64,000 nt of DNA from Aequorivita iocasae. Its GTDB lineage: Bacteria > Bacteroidota > Bacteroidia > Flavobacteriales > Flavobacteriaceae. The DNA lies in contig NZ_CP068439.1 in assembly GCF_016757735.1 (NCBI RefSeq), positions 2,294,001 to 2,358,000 on the forward strand, in the 5' to 3' direction. Below, piece after piece: positions 17,003 through 25,060 of this stretch (position 1 is its first letter; the number at the start of each line of letters is the position of its first letter). Below the pieces are notes generated by a model that was not told the origin of the DNA, ran no database searches, and saw only the letters and a list, made by a program, of their open reading frames with translations. The position numbers and the translations under genes were made by a program.

Positions 17003-17302
17003 ATGACTATAAACATTCAATATGTGAAAATGCCTACCAGCGAGGCTATGAACGAATACGTAGAAAAGAAACTACAAAAACTTGCCGATAAATATGAATG
17101 GCTCATTAGGGCTGATGTAAGTTTTAAGATGGAAAACAACGTGTACGGCAAGGGAAATATTTGTGAAATGGAACTGAGTCTTCCGGGACCAAAAATCTTT
17201 GCAACATCAAAAGAAGCAACCTTTGAGGCAGCCGCTAAAGAAACAATTTCCGATTTGGAAAAGCAGCTTAAAAAACGAAAGGCAAAATTCACAATCCATT
17301 AA
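17003..17302 (+). CDS. hpf: Ribosome hibernation promoting factor / RaiA family
   Basis: A 99-residue short-form HPF/RaiA protein with the beta-alpha-beta-beta-beta-alpha core: MTINIQYVKMPTSEAMNEYV opening strand and helix, KLADKYEWL, ADVSFK strand, and a C-terminal basic helix KQLKKRKAKF. It binds the 30S decoding region and inactivates or dimerises ribosomes in stationary or energy-poor cells. It lacks the C-terminal dimerisation domain of long HPF. A Usp gene follows after 11 bases. The promoter belongs to the FNR/CRP-like set, which ties ribosome hibernation to the respiratory genes here. Confidence 0.9.
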   Translation: MTINIQYVKMPTSEAMNEYVEKKLQKLADKYEWLIRADVSFKMENNVYGKGNICEMELSLPGPKIFATSKEATFEAAAKETISDLEKQLKKRKAKFTIH

Positions 17303-17313
17303 ATCCAATTAAG

Positions 17314-18150
17314 ATGAAAAAAATAGTAGTTCCCGTAGATTTTTCCCGTCATTCCGAATATGCTATGGAAGTGGCCGCAAATATTGCAAAAAAACAAAAT
17401 GCCGAAGTAATAGCTATACATATGATGGGCCTTAGTGAGGCTGTGGTTACACGCGACGAAAGCAAGGAGGTTTTTGAAGCAATGTATTATATGAAACTTG
17501 CGGAAAAGCGTTTTGCGGAATTTCTCGACAAAGATTATTTGGAAGGCGTTAAAGTTACAGACGCGGTCCACAATTATAAAATTTTCAGTGAATTGAATGA
17601 TGTAGCCCGAGATTTTGGAGCAGATTTAATAATAATGGGTTCTCACGGAAGCTCAGGTTTAAAAGAGGTTTTTGTGGGGAGTAACACTGAAAAAGTAGTG
17701 CGTACATCAGAAATTCCTGTCTTGGTGATAAAGCACCGCCATGAAAATTTCAATCCTGAATTCGGGGTTTTTGCGTGCGATTTTTTGGAAAACTCAGTGG
17801 GTCCCTACAAGCGCGCGCAGAAAATGTTTGACGCCCTAGGAATCAAAATGCAAATGCTCTATGTAAATCTTGCTGGCGATTTCCGCAGTACCCGCGAAAT
17901 TGAAAAAAGAATCCTTGATTTTCTGAAAAACGCCGGAGAGTCCAATCCGCTGGAAACTCTGAACAGCGTAATTCAGTACAACGAATATTCCGTGGAAGCA
18001 GGGATTTTTGGCTACAGCCAAGTAAGCAATGCTGATATTATTGCACTGCCAACGCAAGGCCGTCAAGGTTTGGCACACTTTTTCTCAGGAAGTATAGGCG
18101 AGGACGTTGTAAACCATTCCGACTTGCCGGTTATGACCTTTAAAGTTTAG
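17314..18150 (+). CDS. Universal stress protein, tandem UspA domains
   Basis: A 278-residue cytosolic protein of two UspA domains. The first (1-145) begins KKIVVPVDFSRHSEYA and carries the ATP-binding motif G-2x-G-9x-GS in GSHGSSGLKEVFVGSNTEK. The second (about 150-278) keeps only a degenerate form (TQGRQGLAHFFSGS). Such proteins bind ATP or nucleotides and support survival under starvation and low oxygen. It is in one transcription unit with hpf. It is the only Usp in the window whose second domain still has part of the glycine motif. Confidence 0.9.
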   Translation: MKKIVVPVDFSRHSEYAMEVAANIAKKQNAEVIAIHMMGLSEAVVTRDESKEVFEAMYYMKLAEKRFAEFLDKDYLEGVKVTDAVHNYKIFSELNDVARDFGADLIIMGSHGSSGLKEVFVGSNTEKVVRTSEIPVLVIKHRHENFNPEFGVFACDFLENSVGPYKRAQKMFDALGIKMQMLYVNLAGDFRSTREIEKRILDFLKNAGESNPLETLNSVIQYNEYSVEAGIFGYSQVSNADIIALPTQGRQGLAHFFSGSIGEDVVNHSDLPVMTFKV

Positions 18151-18178
18151 TTAATTGCTGGAGACATCAATTAACGAT

Positions 18179-18217
18179 GAAAGAGCAGGAATTTCGTAGA
18201 TGGGTTTCTGCTTTTTT
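18179..18217. terminator. Bidirectional terminator between usp and deoD
   Basis: GAAAGAGCAG (18179-18188) pairs with CTGC plus the following T run (18208-18217), between two convergent genes. The T run serves the plus-strand usp transcript; the minus strand gives a weaker U tract. The stem includes a G-T wobble. Confidence 0.6.
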
Positions 18218-18221
18218 CATT

Positions 18222-18923
18222 TTACAATACTGTATTAAGGGCAATTTCAATCATTTTTGAAAAGCTACCCTCGCGTTCGTCAGCGGTTGTTTTTTCGCCG
18301 GTTACCAATGAATCGGAAATGGTCAAAATAGCCAATGCTTTCACATTAAATTTAGCTGCTATGGTGTAAAGTCCCGCAGCTTCCATTTCCACGCAAAGCA
18401 CACCAAAATCTGCCCACTGTTTATAACTGTTGAAGTCATCTTCATAAAACTGATCGCTTGAAAGCACATTGCCTGCTTTTATGGAAATGTTATTATTCTT
18501 GGCGTAAAGCGCTGCTTTCATAAACAAATCAAAATCGGCAGTGGGCGAGTAGTCGCAGTTTACAAAACGGGTATTGTTAATGCCTGAAGTGGAAGAGGCT
18601 GCCATGGCAATCACGATATCACGAATATTTATATCCTTTTGGTAGCTTCCCGCAGAACCAACTCGTATCAAATTCTTTACGCCGTAATCGTTAATAAGTT
18701 CGTGGCAGTAAATTAAAGCCGAAGGAATGCCCATTCCCGTGCCCTGAACTGAAATTGGTTTTCCTTTAAAAGTTCCGGTATAGCCCAACATTCCGCGAAC
18801 GTCATTGTAACATTTGGCATTTTCTAGAAACGTTTCCGCAATCCATTTGGCGCGCATCGGGTCGCCGGGAAGTAAGACTGATTCTGCAATCTCTCCTTTT
18901 TTTGCTTCAATATGTGTGCTCAT
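18222..18923 (-). CDS. deoD: Purine-nucleoside phosphorylase, DeoD type
   Basis: A 233-residue hexameric-type PNP that cleaves purine (deoxy)ribonucleosides with phosphate to the base and (deoxy)ribose 1-phosphate. Visible motifs are SVLLPGDPMRAKWIA for phosphate, VQGTGMGIPSALIY, RVGSAGSYQ, the nucleoside-binding VEMEAAGLY, and the catalytic Asp in LTISDSLVTGE. The gene overlaps deoC upstream by 17 bases, so the two are translationally coupled. With deoC it feeds deoxyribose into glycolysis. Confidence 0.95.
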   Translation of the reverse strand: MSTHIEAKKGEIAESVLLPGDPMRAKWIAETFLENAKCYNDVRGMLGYTGTFKGKPISVQGTGMGIPSALIYCHELINDYGVKNLIRVGSAGSYQKDINIRDIVIAMAASSTSGINNTRFVNCDYSPTADFDLFMKAALYAKNNNISIKAGNVLSSDQFYEDDFNSYKQWADFGVLCVEMEAAGLYTIAAKFNVKALAILTISDSLVTGEKTTADEREGSFSKMIEIALNTVL

Positions 18924-19581
18924 CTGTGTCTTTTTTGGTGTAGGTTACAATTTCAATTCCCGAAGAAGTTCCAATTCTGCTAACGCCCATTGCTATATAT
19001 TTTTTGACGGTAGCGGCATCTTTTATTCCGCCAGAGGCTTTTATTTTTAAACTATCACCCACCTCATCAACCATTATTTTTACTGCATTTTCAGTTGCGC
19101 CGCCTGTTCCGAGGCCTGTTGAGGTCTTTACAAAATCAGCGCCTGCCTGTTTGGCAATCTGGCAAGCCTTCCGTATTTCAGAATCGGTTAAATAGCAGGT
19201 TTCCAAAATTACTTTTAAGGGTCGGTTGCCAATGGCTTTTTTCACGGCGGCAATTTCATCTTGAACTTGCTTGTACAATTCGGCTTTTAAAAAACCGATG
19301 TTCAGTACCATATCAATTTCATCGGCTCCGTCATTTACAGCTTGTTCGGCCTCGCAAACCTTGGCGTTTTGGCTGCTTGCACCCAACGGAAAACCCAGTA
19401 CTGAAGCTATTTTTACATTGCTGATCTTCAATTCAGTTGCAGCTAAGGAAACGTAACAGCTGTTTACGCAAACCGCGTAAAAGTTGTACTTTTTTGCTTC
19501 ATTGCAGAGCTTTACAATGTCTTTGGGAGTCGCAGAGGCTTTTAAAAGGGTGTGGTCTATGAAATGGCTCAGTTGCATCAA
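18907..19581 (-). CDS. deoC: Deoxyribose-phosphate aldolase
   Basis: A 224-residue class I aldolase that splits 2-deoxyribose 5-phosphate into glyceraldehyde 3-phosphate and acetaldehyde. The Schiff-base lysine is in FVKTSTGLGTGGAT; the second catalytic lysine is in IKASGGIKD. The N-terminal FIDHTLLKASAT is typical. Length is normal for the short bacterial form. The start overlaps the thioredoxin stop by 4 bases and its end overlaps deoD, giving a tight trx-deoC-deoD operon. Confidence 0.95.
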   Translation of the reverse strand: MMQLSHFIDHTLLKASATPKDIVKLCNEAKKYNFYAVCVNSCYVSLAATELKISNVKIASVLGFPLGASSQNAKVCEAEQAVNDGADEIDMVLNIGFLKAELYKQVQDEIAAVKKAIGNRPLKVILETCYLTDSEIRKACQIAKQAGADFVKTSTGLGTGGATENAVKIMVDEVGDSLKIKASGGIKDAATVKKYIAMGVSRIGTSSGIEIVTYTKKDTDEHTY

Positions 19582-19880
19582 TTTTTATGTTGATTGATGA
19601 TGGAAACCAATTCATTTTTCTGCAGTACGCCACTTTGCCGCCAAAGTTGTTTGCCGTTTTTGAAGAGAATCATCGTTGGTACCCCGCGCACTTGAAATTG
19701 CGCAGCTAGGGGCTGGTTTTTGTCAACGTCAATTTTTACAATTTTTACGGTATCGCCCAGGTCGTCTTTCACTTGCTTTAGAATGGGAGCAAGCATTTTG
19801 CAGGGGCCGCACCAATCTGCAAAAAAGTCAACCAATACGGGAGTATCGGAATTGATTATGTCTTTAAAATTGCTTTTCAT
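19578..19880 (-). CDS. Thioredoxin
   Basis: A 100-residue cytosolic thioredoxin with the classic active site WCGPC (in FFADWCGPCKML, about residues 22-33), a cis-Pro in RGVPTMILF and a C-terminal helix. It reduces protein disulfides. It is the first gene of an operon with deoC and deoD. Placing a thioredoxin with nucleoside catabolism may be only positional. A four-unit heptamer array lies just upstream (19886-19913). Confidence 0.95.
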   Translation of the reverse strand: MKSNFKDIINSDTPVLVDFFADWCGPCKMLAPILKQVKDDLGDTVKIVKIDVDKNQPLAAQFQVRGVPTMILFKNGKQLWRQSGVLQKNELVSIINQHKN

Positions 19881-19885
19881 TTTGT

Positions 19886-19913
19886 GGGTTATCGGTTATC
19901 GGATGTCGGTTTT
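19886..19913. repeat. Heptamer tandem array G (GGGTTAT/CGGTTAT)
   Basis: Four 7-bp units: GGGTTAT, CGGTTAT, CGGATGT, CGGTTTT, lying 6 bases before the thioredoxin start on the minus strand. Shortest of the heptamer arrays. Confidence 0.65.
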
Positions 19914-19940
19914 AGTTTGCTTGATTGTTATTCTTTTCTC

Positions 19941-20807
19941 TCACAAAATCAAAGGATTTTTTTTGTATTTTCTTAAAACGGGCATCAAGGTTTGTAATGG
20001 AATTTTGATGGAATAAGTTCCCGTATAGGATGGGCAGATTACGCAGTCGTCAAAATAGAACTCTACTACATCATCATTTATTACAAAGTTGTTTTTTGCG
20101 TCAAAAAAATCATCGGCAGAAATTGCCCAACAGTCGTAATACATTTCGCCAGAATTTATTTTTTCCTTTAAAAGCGTATTTAGTATTTCGCGCAATTCTT
20201 CCTCAGAGCCATTGTTGAAAAAATCTTCGTAGTTCATAAAAACAGCCCGTTCCAGATCAAAATTCAAACAATCAAAAGTGTATGCTGCGTGTGCTGCACC
20301 GGTGTAATGATTCTCTTTATAAAAAAGAACACTTATGAGCCTATCGTTAAGGTTGTAGATTTTATAGTCTACCCTGCGCAATTCATTTTGTTTTGGAATT
20401 CCCAACGAATCGCAAAGCCGTTTTTCTTCTAGAATCTGTTTTTCAACTCCTTTGGCATCCAGGTAATAGTTGCTGATGTATTCGTTAAAGTTTTCAAATT
20501 GTGGCTTTATTTTTTCGTTTAGATAAGGGTATTTAAAATCCAAAGTGTACCAATCGCCTTCTTTTAAAAATGATTTTGAGATTAGCAGGTTTTCCAGTTC
20601 TGCCTTGGCATCATTTTTTTCAAGTAGTTCTTGCCTTTTTATGATGAGGGTTTTTTGTTGGGCTTCCAGATTTCTGTCGGAAACTTGGATGGAATCTACA
20701 ATTTCTTCCGGATTGTCTTCAGGATCACTTTGAACATCTGCGTTTTTTGTATCATTTTTACAACCTATAAGGGTAAGTACTGCTATGACTGTCAGAAGAA
20801 TTTTCAT
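19941..20807 (-). CDS. DUF3298/RsiV-like lipoprotein
   Basis: I place the start at ATG 20807 (288 residues) because it begins a lipoprotein signal MKILLTVIAVLTLIGC; an upstream in-frame start would put 19 polar residues before it. After a charged linker rich in Asp/Glu (residues 20-70), the body contains LDFKYPYLNEKI, YTGAAHAAYT and the terminal YDDCVICPSYTGTYSIKIP-like segment, the pattern of DUF4163/DUF3298 domains seen in anti-sigma factor RsiV and peptidoglycan-associated proteins. Probably periplasmic and anchored in a membrane. Function unknown. Confidence 0.7.
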   Translation of the reverse strand: MKILLTVIAVLTLIGCKNDTKNADVQSDPEDNPEEIVDSIQVSDRNLEAQQKTLIIKRQELLEKNDAKAELENLLISKSFLKEGDWYTLDFKYPYLNEKIKPQFENFNEYISNYYLDAKGVEKQILEEKRLCDSLGIPKQNELRRVDYKIYNLNDRLISVLFYKENHYTGAAHAAYTFDCLNFDLERAVFMNYEDFFNNGSEEELREILNTLLKEKINSGEMYYDCWAISADDFFDAKNNFVINDDVVEFYFDDCVICPSYTGTYSIKIPLQTLMPVLRKYKKNPLIL

Positions 20808-20876
20808 GGTATGGGGGTTTAGGTTCATAAAATTAAACAAACAAATTTTATGAAGAAAAATCATTTTTAAAACAAT

Positions 20877-21281
20877 TTAATCTTTCAATAGGTTTTTTAG
20901 TTTCGCAAGCATAATTACTTCACTTTTGTTTTTTCCTGAAAAGGAATTGGCGATGGTGTTTGCGGTTTTCCAAATGAGCTGTTTTCTTTCATGGGTAAAA
21001 AGTTTGGGATGCTCTTTTTTATAGTCTGCAAAACTTTCAAAACAGTCATTTGCATCCAACTGTTCGTAATCAAACCAATCAAAAACCACTTCTATTTGAT
21101 AAGCGGCATCGGTATGAAAAGGATCTTCGTAATCGTCCAGATTTTTCCATTGCTCGATTACAATTTTTTTCAAAGCCTCATATTCTGCCTTTCTAACTAT
21201 TTTGTCGGCAGCGGCTATGGAATAAAAAAGCTCGCCCATTTTTTGGTAAAATACGAGCTGGGGTTTGTCCAGGGTTCCCAT
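20877..21281 (-). CDS. TerB-like helical protein
   Basis: A 134-residue all-helical cytosolic protein. The segment FYSIAAADKIVRKAEYEALKK resembles the metal-binding start of TerB/DjlA-type domains (acidic residue pattern A-A-A-D-K and a following E). The rest (CFESFADYKKEHPKLFT; AFSGKNKSE) completes a four-helix bundle. It is separate from the lipoprotein gene downstream by about 70 bases. Function unknown; tellurite-resistance links are by fold only. Confidence 0.6.
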   Translation of the reverse strand: MGTLDKPQLVFYQKMGELFYSIAAADKIVRKAEYEALKKIVIEQWKNLDDYEDPFHTDAAYQIEVVFDWFDYEQLDANDCFESFADYKKEHPKLFTHERKQLIWKTANTIANSFSGKNKSEVIMLAKLKNLLKD

Positions 21282-21385
21282 AATTTTAAGTTTATTTTAT
21301 GGTTGTAAAACTAAATAGATTTCTATTGAAATTTTATGACATTCATCAGTTAAGAAAAACTGTTTAAAATCCTTACTTTTGGGGA

Positions 21386-22621
21386 ATGAAGGTTTTTGAA
21401 GAAAAAGAGGGCAATATTTTCAGGATTCTTTCCGAGGCCATTTCGGAAGGTATTGTTATCGTTAACGAAAGTCAGCAGATTGTAACTTCAAATGATGCCG
21501 CGAGCAGAATGTTTGGCTATACGCCCGAAGAACTTTTGGGCGAGAACCTGAGCATTTTAATACCCAGGGAATATAGAAGCACCCATCCAAAGCAGGTTAA
21601 TGAATTTTTGAAAAAAAGTAATCCCCGGCAAATGGGCCATGGGCGCGATTTGTATGGCCGCCACAAGGACGGCAGTGTTTTTCCTGTTGAAGCCGGATTG
21701 AACCCTTTTGAAGTTTATGGCAGTAAATATGTAATGGCTTTGGTTACTGATATTTCTGTACGCAAAAATCAAGAAAAAGAAATTATTCAGCTTAACTTAT
21801 CCTTGGAGCAAAAAATAGATGAGCGTACCAAGGAACTTAAACAGACCATAAAAGAATTAAAGGAAGAAGTTGCAAAACGCAAAGAGGCAGAATATAAAAT
21901 AAAAGAATCGCTTCGGAAGGAGCGTGAGCTCAATGAGCTTAAAACAAAGTTTCTATCGCTGGTATCGCACGAATTTAAGACACCATTAAGCGGGATTTTA
22001 ACCTCGGCGACACTTGCAGGAAAGTATACCGAGACGGAGCAGCAGGACAAGCGTGAAAAGCATTTGAAAACCATTCAAAGCAAAGTAAAGTATTTGAACA
22101 ATATCTTGAATGATTTTTTATCCATTGAGCGTTTAGAGTCTGGCAAAGCCAGTTATAAATTTGAAGTTTTTCCACTGAGTAAAGTAGTTAATGAGGTTAT
22201 TTATAACGCAAACATGCTTTTAAAGGACGGGCAAAAAATAAATTATCCGAGCAATATTGATGAAATAATAGTGGATTTTGATGAGAAAATACTAGAGCTT
22301 TCCCTTACAAACCTTATAAATAACGCCATAAAATACTCTCCAGAATACACCACTATTGATGTAGTAGTAATACCCGAAAAAGAAAATATTTGCATCCAAA
22401 TAATTGACGAGGGTATGGGGATCCCGCAAAAGGAACAGAAATATATTTTTAATAGATATTTTCGGGCGGAAAATGCACTGTTGGATCAAGGTACCGGCAT
22501 TGGCCTTAACATAGTAAAAAGCCATTTGGAAAATTTAGGCGGTACCATTACTTTTGAAAGTGAACAGAGTAAGGGCAGCATATTTACAATTTCCTTTCCT
22601 ACCAAAAATCATACAAATTAA
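21386..22621 (+). CDS. PAS-domain sensor histidine kinase
   Basis: A 411-residue soluble kinase with no membrane segment. The PAS domain (about 10-125) includes FGYTPEELLGENLSILIP and MGHGRDLYGRHKDGSVFPVE, resembling FixL/PAS-S-box sensors; no haem-ligand His can be assigned with confidence. A coiled coil (130-185) leads to HisKA with the phospho-acceptor His in SLVSHEFKTPLSG. The HATPase domain has NLINNAIKYSP (N box), DEGMGIP (G1) and GTGIGLNIV (G2). The stop is immediately followed by the start of the REC-CRP regulator, so the pair forms one two-component system. It probably senses an intracellular redox or gas signal. Confidence 0.9.
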   Translation: MKVFEEKEGNIFRILSEAISEGIVIVNESQQIVTSNDAASRMFGYTPEELLGENLSILIPREYRSTHPKQVNEFLKKSNPRQMGHGRDLYGRHKDGSVFPVEAGLNPFEVYGSKYVMALVTDISVRKNQEKEIIQLNLSLEQKIDERTKELKQTIKELKEEVAKRKEAEYKIKESLRKERELNELKTKFLSLVSHEFKTPLSGILTSATLAGKYTETEQQDKREKHLKTIQSKVKYLNNILNDFLSIERLESGKASYKFEVFPLSKVVNEVIYNANMLLKDGQKINYPSNIDEIIVDFDEKILELSLTNLINNAIKYSPEYTTIDVVVIPEKENICIQIIDEGMGIPQKEQKYIFNRYFRAENALLDQGTGIGLNIVKSHLENLGGTITFESEQSKGSIFTISFPTKNHTN

Positions 22622-23674
22622 ATGAAGACAATACTTCTTATTGAAGACGATATCGCACTAAGAGAAAACACTGCAGAACTTTTGGAACTTTCCGGTTACA
22701 ATGTTTTTACGGCCCCAAACGGTAAAGTGGGCATCGAAAAAGCTAAAAAGACCCCTCCCAATATTATTATCTGTGATATTATGATGCCAGAAATAGACGG
22801 TTATGGCGTACTGGAAGCCGTAGCTTCTGAAGAACGCACAAAACATATCCCATTTATATTTCTTTCTGCAAAAACAGAGCACAAGGAAATTCGCAAGGGC
22901 ATGGATATGGGAGCTGATGATTACCTTACAAAACCATTTGACGAGGAAGAATTGTTAAGTGCCGTAGAAAGCCGATTGGCAAAAGCCAGTATATTGGCAA
23001 TGCGAAAAAAAAATAAAGTTGAGGAGGCCGATGGGGGCGAGGAAAACCCACAGAATCTGAACCAGTTGAAAAACTTTTTTTGTGATGAAGGTGAAGCATC
23101 TAATTATAAAAAAGGAGAAACCGTTTATCAAAAAGGCGACCACTCAAACAGTATGTTTTTAATCTTAAAAGGGGTTGTGAAAACACATACGATGGACGCC
23201 AACGCTAAAGAGCTTATAACAGGTCTTTACAAGGCCGATGACTTTTTGGGATTCACTTCTTTTGACGATAACATTCCCTATAATGAAACTGCTACAGCTG
23301 TAGAAGAAACTGAAGTTGTAGGAATTTCAAAAACCTATGTGAAGGATATTCTGAAAAAAAGCCAAGATGTTTCCTTGGAATTGATGAATCTTTTAACCGA
23401 TAATCTTTCCGAAATAAAGCAGCAATTAGTTAAAATGGCTTACAGCTCCGTTCGGAAAAAGACTGCCAGTACCATTCTTCAATTTGTGGAGATTATGGAC
23501 AAAAAACCAAATGCCGCCCTACGTATTTCTCGAAATGATCTTGCTACCACTGCAGGAATCGCCACCGAAAGCCTAATCCGTACACTTTCTGATTTTAAAA
23601 AGGATGGAATTATTGAGATTGATGGTCGCGATATTCGTATTTTAGATTTGGAAAGCCTGCGCGACATTCAGTAA
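22622..23674 (+). CDS. REC-CRP/FNR fusion response regulator
   Basis: The 350-residue regulator combines a receiver domain (1-125) with a CRP/FNR body. The phospho-acceptor is Asp52 in CDIMMPEIDG, with Ser82 and Lys104 (LTKPF) in place. A cNMP-type barrel (about 150-255) follows, then a dimer helix and a CRP-type helix-turn-helix (about 295-340) with recognition helix ATESLIRTLSDF. The Glu and Arg match CRP Glu181/Arg185 and FNR Glu209/Arg213. The barrel lacks the CRP Arg-Ser cAMP contact, and only one Cys is near it, so neither cAMP nor an Fe-S cluster is likely; phosphorylation by the kinase encoded just upstream is. It is the candidate activator for the palindromes described in this window. 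Confidence 0.9.
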   Translation: MKTILLIEDDIALRENTAELLELSGYNVFTAPNGKVGIEKAKKTPPNIIICDIMMPEIDGYGVLEAVASEERTKHIPFIFLSAKTEHKEIRKGMDMGADDYLTKPFDEEELLSAVESRLAKASILAMRKKNKVEEADGGEENPQNLNQLKNFFCDEGEASNYKKGETVYQKGDHSNSMFLILKGVVKTHTMDANAKELITGLYKADDFLGFTSFDDNIPYNETATAVEETEVVGISKTYVKDILKKSQDVSLELMNLLTDNLSEIKQQLVKMAYSSVRKKTASTILQFVEIMDKKPNAALRISRNDLATTAGIATESLIRTLSDFKKDGIIEIDGRDIRILDLESLRDIQ

Positions 23675-23736
23675 CCTTCTAAAAAACACTCGGCGTGTTG
23701 CTTTTGGTAGTGTTTAAAAAACAATTTCCCCAAAAC

Positions 23737-23779
23737 TGATTTTTATCATTTTCTGTGCCGGCCCATACAAATATTTTTG
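23737..23779 (+). promoter_or_regulatory. usp promoter, FNR/CRP-like operator
   Basis: Operator TGATTTTTATCA (23737-23748) followed by TTTT; -7 element TATTTTTG (23772-23779). Centres are exactly 33 bp apart. Predicted start near 23783, a 16-base leader to the ATG at 23799. Confidence 0.7.
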
Positions 23780-23798
23780 TCGAGAAGATTATGATACA

Positions 23799-24638
23799 AT
23801 GATGAATATATTGATCCCCACAGATTTTTCTGAAAATTCACACAATGCCATTCGTTATGCGCTGGACTATTTTGCCGATATTTCAGTGAATTTTTATATT
23901 CTTCACATTTCGCTGAAAAATTCATTTTACAAAGAATTGGAACCCGATGGGTTCTTTGAAGCCTCTGGGGGCAAACATACTTTACAAACACCTTCGGCAC
24001 TGTTAAAGGAAGAAATAAAAAAGTGTGAATTGTTCTCAAAAAACCCAAACCACAAGTTTTATCCCCTTTACGAAAGCGTGTTGTTGGTGGAAGCCATAAG
24101 AAAATACGTTGAAGAAAAGGAAATAGACTATATTTTGATGGGCACAAGAGGAACCTCAAAAACCAATAGGAGTAATATGGGCAGTAATACATGTGATGTG
24201 ATCACTAAGGTAAAATGCCCAATATTGGTAATTCCAGAAAATGCGAGGTTCAATGGTATAAACAACATTGCATTTTTAACGGATTATAATTGCCTTTTAC
24301 GAAACAGGGTCATCACTTCCCTTTCCGAGACACTGGATTTGCACAAATCACCACTTCGAGTGCTTCACATCAAAGCTCAAAATTCAGATCTTACTGCATC
24401 CCAAACGGACAACAAAGGGTTTTTGCATTACTTTTTCAAGGAAAAAAAGCACAGTTTCCATTTTGTGGAAAACAAAGACTTAGAAATTGGCATTCAGGAT
24501 TTTGTAAATACCTGGGAAATTAGCCTAGTTTCCATAGTTGCCAAAAACCTCAATCTTATTCAAAGATTGTTATTGCGGCCTTCACTAAAATCTGTTAGAT
24601 ATACTGCAGATGTGCCTTTTTTGGTGCTCCATGAATAG
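23799..24638 (+). CDS. Universal stress protein, tandem UspA domains
   Basis: A 279-residue two-domain Usp. Domain 1 starts MNILIPTDFSENSHNAIRYA and holds the nucleotide motif MGTRGTSKTNRSNMGSNT. Domain 2 (about 150-279) keeps the fold ending VPFLVLHE but lacks the glycine motif, so probably one ATP site per chain. Two adjacent ATG codons occur at 23799 and 23802. Monocistronic with its own FNR/CRP-like promoter, just downstream of the two-component genes. Confidence 0.9.
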   Translation: MMNILIPTDFSENSHNAIRYALDYFADISVNFYILHISLKNSFYKELEPDGFFEASGGKHTLQTPSALLKEEIKKCELFSKNPNHKFYPLYESVLLVEAIRKYVEEKEIDYILMGTRGTSKTNRSNMGSNTCDVITKVKCPILVIPENARFNGINNIAFLTDYNCLLRNRVITSLSETLDLHKSPLRVLHIKAQNSDLTASQTDNKGFLHYFFKEKKHSFHFVENKDLEIGIQDFVNTWEISLVSIVAKNLNLIQRLLLRPSLKSVRYTADVPFLVLHE

Positions 24639-24695
24639 TGTTTATAGCCTAACTTTAGGTGAAATTAGTTACTATTTAAATGGGGCAGAACAAAA

Positions 24696-24920
24696 TCATT
24701 CTTCTTTACCAATTGGATAATCCTCATAAAAATCTTCAAAAGTTTTATTGGTGGTATAATTATCATTTAAAACCTTAAAGACTGAGAATACTAAAAAAGC
24801 TTGTCCAAATACAGTTAAGTAAAAAACCCAGCTAAACGGAAAATCCATTGCGGCAAAGATTGCGACCGTAATCAAAACAAAGGTGGTTACTACAAGATAG
24901 GTGATAGCAGAAAAATGCAT
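24696..24920 (-). CDS. Small membrane protein, two TM helices
   Basis: A 74-residue protein with two hydrophobic helices (about 5-25 and 31-50), then an acidic cytoplasmic tail ending FYEDYPIGKEE. It lies alone on the minus strand between two usp units and is divergent from the second. The operator at 24994-25005 is not spaced to serve this gene: no TTTG is found at the matching place on the minus strand. No family recognised; similar small two-helix proteins are common in Flavobacteriia. Confidence 0.6.
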   Translation of the reverse strand: MHFSAITYLVVTTFVLITVAIFAAMDFPFSWVFYLTVFGQAFLVFSVFKVLNDNYTTNKTFEDFYEDYPIGKEE

Positions 24921-24993
24921 AACTTTTTAGTTTTAAAGTACGAAATAAATGCTGGTCTGCTCTTAATTATTCCTTAAAAATCAGACTGTTGAT

Positions 24994-25036
24994 TGATATT
25001 TATCATATTTTAATACTACTGTAATGTTTATCTTTA
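24994..25036 (+). promoter_or_regulatory. usp operon promoter, FNR/CRP-like operator
   Basis: Operator TGATATTTATCA (24994-25005) followed by TATTTT; -7 element TATCTTTA (25029-25036). Centres are exactly 33 bp apart. Predicted start near 25040, about 21 bases before the ATG at 25061. Confidence 0.7.
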
Positions 25037-25060
25037 CGTAATTGTTTAAAACATTCTGCC

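Noticed and set aside
21337-21381. TGACATTCATCA with TACTTTTG before the histidine kinase gene, suggesting autoregulation
   Set aside because: The spacing is 35 bp instead of 33 and the -7 element nearly touches the start codon, so it does not meet the standard set by the other sites; kept only as a possibility.
24920-25060. Divergent control of the small membrane protein at 24696-24920 by the operator at 24994
   Set aside because: No TTTG is found at the 33-bp position on the minus strand (24963-24970 reads ATAATTAA).
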